Assembly (NCBI GenBank): GCA_019915135.1
Contig: JAHLMK010000029.1
Coordinates: 62,001 to 126,000, forward strand
DNA: 64,000 nt
DNA from: Strobilurus pachycystidiatus
Lineage: Eukaryota; Basidiomycota; Agaricomycetes; Agaricales; Physalacriaceae
Direction: 5' to 3'
Shown: piece after piece, positions 11,756 through 22,404 of the stretch
How the letters are laid out: each line of letters starts with the position of its first letter
How positions within the stretch are numbered: the first letter of the stretch is position 1
The notes under the pieces: model-generated
Databases searched by the model: none
Told to the model about the DNA's origin: nothing
Seen by the model: the letters and a program-made list of their open reading frames with translations, nothing else
Translations under genes and position numbers: made by a program

Positions 11756-12234
11756 TGGGTTTCGCGCAACGCGCCCCCCCCATTTTCGGAAACAACATTT
11801 ATTCGGCACGGACAACCCAGGACTCAGATAATTAGGCAATTCGACAGGGCCCCGCGTAACGAAAGACGGTCCTCAGAACCTCGGGGAGGTCGAACTGGAA
11901 AACGCGAAGAGAAATAGAGGGCTCCCACCCAGCGGAAGTGGTAACCCAACCACTCGGCGATCAGGGCCGAGGGCCCGATCCCACGAACCGCGTTGCAATC
12001 AGTCGATCGCGACGCGCGAACGCGACAAGTTCCGACGCCTCACCAAAGGTCCTCGACCTAGGAGAATTGTCTCCTCGCTCGACCAACACCCGACGACATC
12101 AAGACAGGTGCATAGATTTATAAAAAGTACAAGAGGCGCGGATCGAGAACTACTATCGAAGACGTATTGGGTCCATGCCCGTACCTATGCATTCAAAAAA
12201 TCCCCACGACATCCCCTCGAAGCGACCACATCCC

Positions 12235-13216
12235 TCACCAACCCTGCGCCGAGTCCATCGACCGGGACCACTCCTCAAAAGTCATGTTCCAACGGGTCGC
12301 CGATCCTGGGGTCTCCTCCGCAGTCATGAACTCATGAAAACAGGCGGCAATGGCCGGATCCCGCTCCGACGCCCAAAGGATGGCGATGAGGCGACGGATG
12401 GAGAGGTGATCCCAAAGATAGCGAAGGATGAGGTCGAAGGCGTCGACACAGTACATCGTCGTGTCCGGCGCCGACCCAGGAAAGGCATTGACTAAAAAGT
12501 CCAAGGAAAACATCCCGGTTAGTAAAGTATCGCGAGGCGATAGACGAAAACCACACCGTGAGGGGCGAACAGGAGCCAAGCACAGGTCGAGAACGCCCGC
12601 AGGGTAGCCGAAGGAGACGGGCGCGTCAAAGCCCACCACGACAAGGGCGGACGAAAGAACACCTTCCCCAAATGTGCGATCGATGAGCGAAACAGGACGA
12701 ACTAGGAAAACGACTCCGTTAAAACCAACCTCGGGGCCAAAAGGAAAAGAGGCTTACTAGTGAAGCCCATACCAAGGGATCAGTAATCTCTTTCGACGAT
12801 GTCGAGGCCATTCGGAGGGCCTCGGTTATGCAACCGACGCAGCGCGACCAGGCCTCCACGATCGCGGGTGAAGGGCGAGCAATATCACCTCGCACCCAAA
12901 CCAGGAAACCGTCCCGGGACAGCAAACGAATTCCGTTGACCACCAGCGGGGCCGACACGAAGAGAGTGCTCAAACGACGAGGGGTAGACACCCGCGGAGG
13001 AGTGGGCGAGCGAGTGGGCGAGCGCAACAACGAAGACACGGACGACATGGCAGGAAAGGAATAAGGAAGGAATTGGACGCAGAAAGAGTTTTTGTACTCC
13101 AATCCCTTCCTGGAGGCCCTGCCGGGAATTACCTTCCCATCCCCCAGAATCAGGACGATTCCCGAATCAGAAAACTTTAAGCTTTGGACAGTTGGGACAA
13201 ACCGGATTCTCGACAT
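12235..13216 (-). CDS. Minus-strand coding region inside the LTR element
   Basis: Two minus-strand frames look truly coding. One runs from 13216 (or from an internal ATG at 13048, MSSVSSLLRSPTRSP) to a stop at 12719. The other is open from about 12754 to 12235 and is rich in hydrophobic and acidic residues (FLVRPVSLIDRTFGEGVLSS, FDLILRYLWDHLSIRRLIAI). They overlap by a few dozen bases in different frames, so one protein would need a one-base frame change near 12750, or an intron I could not place. A further minus frame at 13396-13716 may belong to it. No known domain was recognised. It runs opposite to the orientation suggested by the polypurine tract, so it is either an antisense or captured gene, or the orientation is wrong. 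Confidence 0.45.
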
Positions 13217-13836
13217 ATATTCGACGGAGGCGCGCTAAGAACTTCCGCTGGATTAGGAAATTACCGTCCTCGAAAAGGACGATCCAGTATGAGAAAATGC
13301 CATCGGCAGAAGTTAACGACATCGGGATCTGAGCGCGCGGCGTTCCAAACAGATCTCTAGGGAACGGCGATCATTGATAAGGCGCCTTGACGAAATCAGG
13401 CGTCGGGAAATCGCTGGAGTACGACGGGATGCCTACGCCACCACTCTATTCGGACTGTCCTATACCAAGCGGAGAGGCCTCCCGGCGTGAAGAGGCGTGC
13501 ACGGCCATGTGACGAACGCGCCTGTAACCCACTCAAATCCAGGGACCCGCATTGTACCCGAAAGAAGTCACAGCTAAAAGAAGCGCACAGCCTTGGGCTC
13601 GTATCAAGAAACCAACGAACGTGCGGGCCCTTGTCCATTAAACTTTCGGTCTCCACCAAAATCAGCACTGGACGGGGGATTCCCCAGAGAATCCCCAGGA
13701 GTATGACGCCCGTCACGTTGGAGATGACTCGACTGAATGTCCGACTCGGACTTGGTCCTTTCCCAAAATCGAAAAGGCGCTGCCTACGGAAGCTCCTCTT
13801 ACGTTTCTCGGGACGAGAAACTTAAAGAGGGGATAT

Positions 13837-14720
13837 TGTCATGACTCGGTCGTGGACCTGTCACGAGATCGCGCACGAACTATAGATTGGGTGCGCCACA
13901 TAGGAGAGAACTTATCCCGAAGAACAGGTCGCTCCATCACGGGAGTTGCCGATGGAACGCGATCAGATCCCTACGCGCCTCGCCGCGCCTCGCTAGCCGG
14001 ACCAACATCACATCCGTCGGCCGCCTCCCCTCGATTCCCGCCACTCCGTACGAGCGACGCCCCATTGGGTCGAGGAATGACTCAATGATCGCTATCTTCT
14101 GATCAGTCCCGCATGGCATGGGCGGCGGCCCGCCCTATCCCGCTTCATCCCGCCTTATCCCGCCCATCGTCCAATCAGCGGTGTTCGATCTAGCGCGCCT
14201 TCCTTGCTCGATCAAAGGTACCATGCGCTACCGCAGCACATCGCTCCCGACGCGTCGGGAGCGCTCCCGACGGAACCTTCGAGAAGAGGAGTTATTCATC
14301 AAGAGGTCGACGTATAAATACAGACGCTCTTTGTAGTAGATAGTCAGACTTCGTCCTTATCAAGTTTCCTTCCGCATTCTCTTGCCGGATACTCTGACTC
14401 CCTCCGAGCAAGGGCTCCCCCCATGCCCTCCCTCGGTGACTCCGGTATCGCCCCCCACTCCTCGAACGAAGGATCTCAATGCGCCACATCTCGGACCGGG
14501 TCCGATGAAGCGCGCGACACCAGGAGACGGGGTCTCCTGGGTGTTCACTCTCTGGGCGATACGGAGGAGCATCCGTTGAGGTCCTCCGCGATCCCTCCCA
14601 AGCGACTGGACGGAAGCGTCCCGGAGATATGCGTGTTGTGCCCGCAGGAAAGCCACGGTTGGAGCGTAGAGGCGCGCCATCATGAGCGAGTCCTTGTCAC
14701 GGCGGGATCAGGTCGTAACA
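13837..14720 (+). repeat. 3' long terminal repeat
   Basis: 884 bp copy of the 5' LTR. At the three differing sites the 5' LTR has CG and this copy has CA, TG and CA. The palindrome is at 14242-14263 and TATAAATA at 14313-14320. Confidence 0.95.
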
Positions 14721-14725
14721 GAAGC
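14721..14725 (+). repeat. Target site duplication, right copy (GAAGC)
   Basis: Same five bases as at 10208-10212, immediately after the 3' LTR end. Confidence 0.93.
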
Positions 14726-16070
14726 TCCCCGGCGCAGTTCTCGCAATTTGGCCGAAAGTATGAATTCTCCGAGCCTCTCCTCGCTGGAAGTCATAAACGG
14801 CAACGACTGGATCAAAGGGGAAAGAAGTACCAGAGCGTAAAAAGGTAATATAGATGTTATCTACTGTACTTGGTCAATCAATGTGCAATTTCGTCTTTTC
14901 CAATAATTGTATCATCCTCAATGAAGGTTCCCTTCAGGAATTTTGCTAGTCTCTTCTTCTCCTCGGTGTAGTTCTCCTTTGTAGCACTGAAGCTTGCACG
15001 ATCAAAATCTGCAATCACCACCCTACCCAGGTCATCCTCCATCATGTTCCAAGACCGGATATCGCGATGAAGAACGCCGGCCTTGTGAATGTCTCGAAGG
15101 ATTCGTCGAAGATCAGCCCTATTGAAAATCAATACATGTCATCGGTAATTCAAAGGACATACACCTTTTCTCTGTCAACAATGACCTTCTTCTCCTTATC
15201 CATTTGCCGACCGAGAGGTGTGCCAGCATCGCTGAGAATCATGATGGCCATCTCCGCAGCTTTGTTCTGGAAGAATCCCATGGCCGTCGGGATACCCACA
15301 ACATCGGCGTCGTGTAGGTGCATGTACGTCCTGTACTCGTGTCTCATTCGCTTGACATTGTATGATGTCAAGGCTAGCTTGACCACAAACGAGCAGTACG
15401 CCGGTTTTTTTGAAGATGCATCTGGTTCAATGACACCCCTGAACACATTCCCCGTGGCGCCAGAGCCGAGCTTCTGATAAGCCACGACATTGATGTACTC
15501 CTTGGGCTCGTAGATCTGCTGTTGTGGGATGTCGGGACGGTGCAATATGATTGGTGCGGGTGAGTCCAAATTGCAGCGATAGTGCGACAGCACGACAGGA
15601 AGTCAGATAGTGCTTTGTATTCTGTCTCGAGTTTGAGCGCTTCTATCGCTATCAGCTCTTGTATTTGCTCACCATCTCGACCTCATCTCGTTGGGATTCA
15701 GTAAGTTTTGATCGTTTTCGCGACTCTAGGTCAAGCTGTTCCGCTTTCCTCTTTTTGTACGTTCGAGAATTCTCTGCGACCTCTCGAGCTTGTGGCAGTC
15801 GTTGAAGGGCATCGAAGACCGCCGCGATGTGGAGTGCCGTCAAGAATTTACCATATGATGGTTCTGAAGCAACACAAATGTTCATGAGGTCCGAAAGAAA
15901 CAATGTTTGAGATTCCCGATGCCGAATTCCGACGCGAATGAAGTCTCCGCAATCGAAGAGGATGATCGACGCATCTAGACGAGCCGCAGTGGCCCATGCC
16001 TGACGAACTGATTTCAGGGCGCCCAAGTGAGAGAAGAGGCGAGGTTGATACCTTTTGGAGGTAGTCAGCT

Positions 16071-16077
16071 GCTGAAA
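16071..16077. repeat. Target duplication, left (GCTGAAA)
   Basis: Matches 22398-22404. One copy alone restores the B1 reading frame ...DVSAADYLQK. Confidence 0.9.
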
Positions 16078-16100
16078 CTCAGTGAGAATTCCGTTGGGGC
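16078..16100 (+). repeat. Left terminal inverted repeat
   Basis: 23 bp, starting CTCAGTGAGAATTCC. One mismatch to the reverse complement of the right end. Confidence 0.92.
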
Positions 16101-16596
16101 GGATTGACACTGGTTGATCTGTATCGATAATGTCAATGAAATCAACCAGAACCGACCACTATCCATGGATGACCCTTCCCAATCACTCGTGTTGATAACA
16201 ATAGCTATAGATTGATTCACGTAGACAGCTGTTGGCGCGTTGCGAAAGCTCAAATCAGACCGGTGACACTCGATGGATGCCAATAGGATAGATATCCATT
16301 GATTCCATGCAATACAGAATGATACGATATTGATGTACACTATAGCGAGAACAACTAGCGCAAGATCCGGGGCGAGAACAGAGGGAGAACAGAATGAGAG
16401 CGCTAGTGACTATCCGGGCGTGCGATACAAGTGTTGCGAGTTATAAGTGCGAAGGTAAGGCGAAATTGAGGTCATCGGAATGATTGCAAGCGAAGACAAG
16501 GCGATGCAAGCGAGATTGAGGCGTGGTAAGCGAAATAGTGACGTGCATATCTAAGAAACTTTGAGAACAGGATACCACACGGAGAATTGTCACTCA

Positions 16597-18510
16597 CTAG
16601 GTTGCCGTCCGTTTGGTCCTTGCGTAGTATTTCTGGTGGGAGAATCAACAAAAGCGTCTTAGAGGATCAAAATACGAACATTACGTTCCGGTTCCGCCAG
16701 GGCTTTCCAGTAAACATCGAACTCCGGCTTTGTACCCTTCGGATTGAGGACCTTCCAGTCAGCAGCACATCGATTCCTGCCAAGACCAGTTATCTTAAAG
16801 GAAAACAAGATGTGGTTGGGAGTACTCACGCCGGTGTCTTTGCATTCGAAGGATTCCAGCTCTTCCCACTAGATCGATGACCAGGATGGGGCGGCTGTGC
16901 AATTGGTGGCACAGTTGGCGACTTACTCGACAAAGAATCGGGCTGGTCGTCGGATACTGTCGTAAGGGCTGTCGGTGCTTGAGTATCTGCGGAAGTCGAA
17001 GCCTGGGGTTCAGGTGAAGACGAGGGAGCGGCTCCCGTGGGGGTGGACACAGCAGACGGGGCAGAAGTGGTAGTCGGTGAGGGTGTGGTTGTCGTAATAG
17101 GTGCAACAGCGGGCTAGAAAATGAGAATGATTAGCCAGACTCAACAACGTGCACATGTCATACTCTGATGATGGGCTTGGCGGGGACCGCAATGCTAGTG
17201 TCGACGGTGATTGTGCCAACGCTCTTGAAGGGATTGCCTCTGACAGTCTGCGGAAAGTTAGCACAGTGTCAAAGGTGGCGGATTTCGCACTTACCGCAAG
17301 GTTGCGAGTGACGGTAGGCATCAAATCAACCTAATTGTGTTAGATGTCAAACTATGCACAGATGGCAGAAATACCTCGGGATCCTGGTTTTCCTTTTCAG
17401 GCGTATGAGAACGCATAGATGGCGATGTATCCAGAATCTAGAATGAAATTAGTAATGGGCGGACACAGTACTCGGAACTGACCTCAATGTCGTTATTGGG
17501 GCTTTCGGATTTTTGCTTCTTGTTCGAGTTGGTCTCACGGGCGTCACGGCGACGCTTCTTGGTAGGCTCTGAGGTCGACGAAAGGAGGACACTGTCATCG
17601 TCATCGTCAACTTCCACTTTGACTCCTCCCTTGGTCTTGCGGTGGGAACGCCAGCTTGAGTACTGTGTCGACCAGACACGATCCAGTTTCCAGTAGTTTT
17701 CAGCACATAGCAAGGCAGGAAATTTGGAGCCGAGGACATAGCGAAAGTAATTTGATTGGAGGGTAGTTGCCGAGGAGAGATTTTCGGGAACACAGTTTTC
17801 TTGTAGGAAGAGGTTCCAGATGCCACGCGCCGCTGCAAAGATCTCGCTCTGAAGGGCACTAGAAAGAGGTTGGCCATTCTCGTCCTCAAGATAGCACGAC
17901 GCATTGAGAGGTTTCGGTTGAGGTCGACCGAAGGTTGGTTGCGCAGAAGCGGGCTTGATTCCCTTCAGAAAGGTTTGCTTCTGGTAGAGCTTGACGTTTG
18001 GGCAGTCTTTGCGAGGACGAGGGGGCGGCGGAGTAACATCTGGGATTCCGTGTGTAGGCTTTGATGTCGTAGCGGAGGGCAGTATTGTCGGTTCGACAGA
18101 GGGTTGCGTGTTGGTGAAGGGTGCAACGTGCGTTGAGCCGGCAAAGGAGCTGCTTGTAAGGTGTGAGGAGTCTTAGTGGAAGAGATATGTATGACTACGC
18201 ACTTCCACATCACTTCCATCCGTCAAAACATGGCTAATTCAAGATCTTGCTCCTGTATGCGCCGTTCGAGTCGATGTATGCGCTCGTGAAGGTCCTGAGG
18301 CCTCCACTGGGGTGATTCCTGATGGTATCCAATACTGCTTTGACCGATATATGCCTTGAATGAGCGTTAGTACCGTACATCCAAGTATAATAGACTCAAA
18401 GGACAGACCATGTTTGTAGCCATTCCTTGGCCGTCGTAGAGTGCGTCACTGGCAGCAAGGTTACTCATATCGTATTCCGAGGTAGGCATGTAGGCAGGAA
18501 GGCCAGGCAT
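16597..18510 (-). CDS. Transposon-borne second gene, basic protein with HMG-like end
   Basis: A multi-exon gene downstream of the transposase on the same strand, within the same element. Exon 1 (18510-18409) starts MPGLPAYMPTSEYDMSNLAA. The next exon has a short coiled-coil (LHERIHRLERRIQEQDLELA). Later exons give a Pro/Ser/Thr-rich linker, a conserved-looking core (NASCYLEDENGQPLSSALQS...NYFRYVLGSKFPALLCAENY) and a basic stretch with a nuclear-signal look (EPTKKRRRDARETNSNKKQK). The C-terminus (YWKALAEPERNKYYARTKRT, stop at 16597) resembles the last helix of an HMG box. Likely a DNA-binding partner needed for transposition, as second ORFs are in related element groups. No family was recognised with certainty, and the middle exon borders are approximate. 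Confidence 0.6.
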
Positions 18511-18663
18511 TGCGAGAGACGATGGTGGTGAGAGGAAGAGAAACGATGACGTGATGTCATGTACTTCGATCAAGGTGACGGTGTACACACACAATGATCT
18601 GACGCCTCTAAGTACACACAAATTGACACAATGAATGGCATATAGTAACTACACTACTCAAAA

Positions 18664-21600
18664 TTATTCATCCTCCTCATCTCCCTCGTCAACACTATCT
18701 GGGAAGTTTCTAGCGTAATAGTCTATCATCCAGTCCATGCCTGGCTTCCGCGACACAAAGTACTCATCGGGATCACATAATGTAGAGTCTTTATGGCGTT
18801 CAAACTTTGCTATACTCACCCCCTGCTGAATATCCTTCGCTGAGATGGCCACTATCGATGTTCCCGGTCCGGCAATCTTGACAACCCGTACGAAAGTCGA
18901 AGACTCCTCGTAGATCTCACGGTCTAGCATCGAAAACAGACGGACTACAGCGACCGCTTCTTCTGCTGCAGAGTCTGTGCTCATGAGACAGAAGAATTGA
19001 ACCTCACCATAGCGCACTGCTCCGTTATAGTTGATCTATTGTCAGAGACCAATCAGCGAGTGCAAGACTGGAAAGAAAATCACAAACAGCTATGTGACGA
19101 CGAATATAGTTATCAGCCTCGGGTGCTCGTCTTGTTTCCTTCCAGCTTGTCCGTATACGCTGACCACTTGGAAGCCGAAGACCACCCCACCGTGCCACAA
19201 GAACATCATCCGCCTCCGTGTCACTCACATCTACGCCTCTTGCCCTAGCATAAGCAAGAAGTGCTACACCGTATTCCGTCGATTCCACCGGAAGTTTCGC
19301 ATCCTCTGCTGCGCAAAGAAGTACAAATCCTGATCCAAGGTCTATTGAGCCACGTGGAATATCTGTCTTCGCGTTGTTGAGACTCGGGATCATGGAGACA
19401 AGAGTATTTGTCTGACAACGGAGAAGAACACGCTGGCCAAGGTTTGCAAATGGATTGGAATGCTGTCGAAGCTCGGACTCGAGGTCACCAATGGTCCGTT
19501 CGAGAGCACACTGAGCAACCGCTGCAAGGGAGCCAACACGGACAACCTCAGAGGCCAAATGTGTCAATGCATGGATACATTGAGGAACACAGTTCATGCG
19601 CTCAATACGCCTCTGATAGTACAGATGTTCGAATTCTAGAACAGCTTTGTGGAGCTTCTGATAGACCTTGTTGAGCTCGTCACGCGGAATGGAGTATGAA
19701 TGGGTAACATCGATTCCATACGCAAATTTGCAGAGGTTCTTCCAGTATGGACGAGGCAGGTGGCGATAGAGGAGTCCCGGGGCAAGAACAAAGATCCAGG
19801 CGAAATACTCCACAGCCTTGTACCCGCTATTCATCTTCTCGGCTGGATTCCGCGGTGGCCTCCCCGCGATGAAACTCGAGAGTTTCTTCCCCCACTTCTC
19901 GACCTCAGCCGAATGCTCCTTCCACGACGCCATATCCCGTAGAATTGCCCAAGGCCATTCGGAAGGAGGATCTGACTGCGCGTGATCGATCGTTCCTCGC
20001 CAGAGTGAGGCAAAGAGTTGTGGGACGCAAATACTATCGCGATGCATAGCATCGGCAGGGAATAGGCCGGGCATGGGAGTTGCACGAGGAAGAGCAGCAA
20101 AAAGGCTTGGTTTACAGATCCCGGTAGCGAGACGGTTCTGTTTATAGACAGTTGCGTTACGAGATGAGAGAACAAGGCGAAGATTGGCATGATATCGCTC
20201 AGGTGAGGGCTCCGGGAGATTGTTGATATCAATATCGGGGTGATTCGTTCCTTGGATGTGATCGCATTGGTAGGGCTTGAGGAGAACGGGGTAGTACATA
20301 GGCAGCCCGAACTTGTGTCGACCTGGTAGACCACACATATAGCGACATCCGTACTTCCCGTTATGGCCAACCCAGCCATTCATATCGGCAAGCCCAACGG
20401 AGTCTGCTGTTCCATAGACAAAGTACGGGTCTGAGCGGTGCACTTTGCGGTCACGGGCATCCCAGACTGCTAGGCCTTCGTTCTGAAGAGCAGCAAGGTG
20501 GTGGAGACTAGGGAAGCAGAACGAATCTGTGTGTTTGGGATGATTGGGACCAGGAACAGTGAATGCAGGGCGAATGAACTTCTTGAGGTAACGAAGACTG
20601 GGATGCAGGTTCATGAAGATCCAGATGGCAATCCACGTATCAGACTGCTTGTTCTGATAGAGACGGCATCCGTCGAGAGAGAAAAGCGCGATAAGATCGT
20701 GTTCCTTGATGAGCCCTTTCTCGAACGCCTCCATCAAATCTTGCCCGCTGACAATATCTTCAAAAACAGTGGGCAGTCCACCATTTGCGCGCATCTCGAC
20801 AAGAAGCTTTGTCAACTGTTTGAATGCATAGGACATTGCTTCCGCTGACTGTGGATTTCTCCAGGAAGCTTGTATTTGCATCGCAAGCGGAATCGAGAGA
20901 AACTGCCGCCGAGGTGACGAGCAATCCGGTTCAGTTGGAGATGCTCGCAACATCTTGTAGCGCGGCTGGCTACAGGAGATACAATTCAGAAGTTTGGAAA
21001 AGGGGCCGGTGTACGCATGGCAGGAATTGATGCACATATCATGAAGAAGAGGGAAGACGCCAGTGATGATCTTGATCTGTCTTCGGAGCGCATGATACGA
21101 CAACATCTTCACAGATGGGTCGTAGCGATGGATGGCATCTCGAACGTCTGTGTAGGCCTGCTCTGAGGCTCTCCCATTGAGAGCCAGAAAGACGTCAAGT
21201 GACAAGCGAAAGCTAGGCTCGTCCAACTGAACTTCCTCTGTCGGTGGATTCCGAAAAAGGTAGACGTCTTCCGCAGACAGACCGGAGTACTCGTCATCCA
21301 GCGACGCAGTTTTGAGCAGCTCGGAGAAGGCAAGTGATTGTTTCAAGTGGTCGAGTGTGGGAATGGGGAGATCAGACGATATGTTCTCTTCGGGAGGGTC
21401 GTCGTTGCGGTTGTTTGCACCTTGAGTCTCATCGGCTGGTGGAGTGGGTGCAGGCGTCGGAGCGCGCGAAGGATGGAACATAAAATCATCATTAAGCTCC
21501 TGCACATTCTTTGAGTTACACGATATCACAGAAGAAAGCAGAGACACTTACATTATTATTATTATTATCAAGGTCGTTATTAAACTCTCCGTTGAGAGCG

Positions 21601-22035
21601 TTCCGTAGTAGCGTTGCCTGATGAAGAAGCTCTCTCTGGCCAAAAGGTGATTTAGACATGCATTCAAACGGCGCGCGGATGACTTGCCTCTGCCAGTGTA
21701 AGTCCGTCCTCGGACGTATCTTGATCTGTCGACGCGTTCGTGGGGCCATTCCGACTGCCACCTAAGGATGTATCCTCGTCGGAATCCTCTGCGTGAGACT
21801 AATACTCAATGAGAACGACGCTAATGCCAAAAGTTTCCAAATTTCTTACCGAGGATGCCGTTGGTGCTGGAAGATGGCGCTTCCGAGTAGCTGTCCCAAC
21901 CCAGGCCCCACCATTACATTTATTGCAGTTGCACCAGACCAGTGTATCGGACTCCGGTATGCCTGCCCACGGGGGAGGAACAGGCCAGTCGCGACGCTGT
22001 CGACGAGGTTGCGAACTTGTGGTTTTTTTGGGCAT
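18664..22035 (-). CDS. Tnp2/CACTA-like DDE transposase
   Basis: Predicted exons are 22035-21850, 21798-21688, 21635-21552, 21508-19088 and 19035-18664. All are multiples of three, giving about 1057 residues. An N-terminal Cys motif (CNCNKC, residues 35-40) lies in a block of the kind that opens many fungal Tnp2-type transposases. An acidic Asn/Asp-rich linker follows. The large exon carries the conserved core: LHPSLRYLKKFIRPAFTVPGP, then GWVGHNGKYGCRYMCGLPGRH, FPADAMH, PPRNPAEKMNSGYKAVEYF and LLYYQRRIERMN...ALERTIGDL. I cannot place all three catalytic acids by eye. The second intron uses a GC donor (GAG|GCAAGT at 21687). Minor signs of decay were looked for and not seen. It presumably acts in the nucleus on the TIRs at 16078 and 22397. 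Confidence 0.85.
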
Positions 22036-22374
22036 GGTCACAACGGTCAGAGAGCGGGATGTTTCTACGGTCATAGAAAGGTGGGCGCAAGGTACCTTCT
22101 CCAGGTATTGTTAGCGAAGGATTGGACGGCCCGTAGTCGTGGTTGTGGCAGAAGACAAGTAATGTGAACCGATCGCGTTGCCATCACGCCAAGTTCGGCC
22201 GCAATCACTCTGGTCAGGCAATCAGACCATCATCACGATATACAGCACAATAAGATGCCCTCAATGCCCCTCATCACAATTGGTCTTCGCAAATTGTGCT
22301 ACTATATATCGATAATTATCAACCATATCAACCAGCGCCGACAGTTGTCAATTCGGCTCAACGGGCGTCAACGG

Positions 22375-22397
22375 GCCCCAACGGAATTTTCACTGAG
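22375..22397 (-). repeat. Right terminal inverted repeat
   Basis: Reverse complement begins CTCAGTGAAAATTCC. Just inside it are CAACGGGC-type units repeated two to three times, possible transposase binding sites. Confidence 0.92.
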
Positions 22398-22404
22398 GCT
22401 GAAA
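22398..22404. repeat. Target duplication, right (GCTGAAA)
   Basis: Direct repeat of 16071-16077. It extends to an eighth base (C) if the left end is shifted by one. Confidence 0.9.

Larger units (their letters stand above)
10213..14720 (+). mobile_element. LTR retroelement, 4508 bp, apparently non-autonomous
   Basis: Two direct 884 bp LTRs (10213-11096 and 13837-14720), each starting TGTCATGA and ending GTAACA, flank 2740 bp. The direct repeat GAAGC (10208-10212 and 14721-14725) is the 5 bp target duplication. A purine run AAAGAGGGGA at 13824-13833, 3 nt before the downstream LTR, and a TATAAATA in each LTR favour plus orientation. No sequence starting TGG, as expected of a tRNA primer site, follows the upstream LTR. 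I see no reverse transcriptase, RNase H, protease or integrase motif, so movement would depend on proteins from elsewhere. The interior carries a plus-strand frame entering from the LTR and clear coding signal on the minus strand. The host site is the last exon of gene A1. Confidence 0.93.
7756..14848 (+). pseudogene. Gene A1: FunK1-like pseudokinase, split by an LTR element
   Basis: Predicted exons are 7756-7800, 7850-8974, 9024-9386, 9437-9930 and 9990-10212, continuing at 14726-14848 after the LTR element. Removing the element plus one copy of the 5 bp duplication gives one open frame of about 790 codons. The protein has three parts: an N-terminal region of about 390 residues; a middle block beginning AWTVADSCDATFIVVP at an exon start; and a C-terminal kinase-like fold. 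In that fold MVAKFS keeps the ATP-site lysine, but the catalytic loop reads VHGHLCAEHILF (no Asp, and N changed to H) and the DFG position reads VVGWGKA. It is therefore a predicted pseudokinase. It shares intron positions and phases with A2 and with the B genes. The insertion lies after the whole kinase-like core. If transcribed without removal, the frame runs about 83 codons into the LTR and stops at 10464, so a nearly full-length chimera could still be made. It faces B1, with 29 nt between the two stop codons. Confidence 0.82.
16078..22397 (-). mobile_element. DNA transposon, 6320 bp, with 23 bp TIRs, inserted in B1
   Basis: The ends are inverted copies of CTCAGTGARAATTCCGTTGGGGC (16078-16100 and 22375-22397, one mismatch). 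Imperfect inverted similarity continues about 70-95 bp inward, sharing TATCGATA, ATCAACCA and GTCAAT blocks. The flanks carry GCTGAAA (16071-16077, 22398-22404), or GCTGAAAC if the left end is taken one base further in, so the duplication is 7-8 bp. Inside are two minus-strand genes: a transposase (22035-18664) and a second protein (18510-16597). All five transposase exons are open and in phase, so the copy could be autonomous. The transposase looks Tnp2/CACTA-like (the CMC group, which also includes Plavaka and KDZ elements). A 7-8 bp duplication is longer than the usual 2-3 bp of plant CACTA elements and closer to Zisupton/KDZ-type elements. The superfamily is therefore left open. Confidence 0.93.

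Noticed and set aside
13837..14720. Two identical sets of ORFs (10.2-11.1 and 13.8-14.7 kb) as duplicated genes
   Set aside because: They are the two LTRs of one element, shown by TG...CA ends, equal length and the GAAGC target duplication.
16078..22397. Classifying the DNA transposon as KDZ
   Set aside because: The duplication length fits, but I do not see the usual KDZ core motifs and the transposase resembles Tnp2 more; left unassigned.
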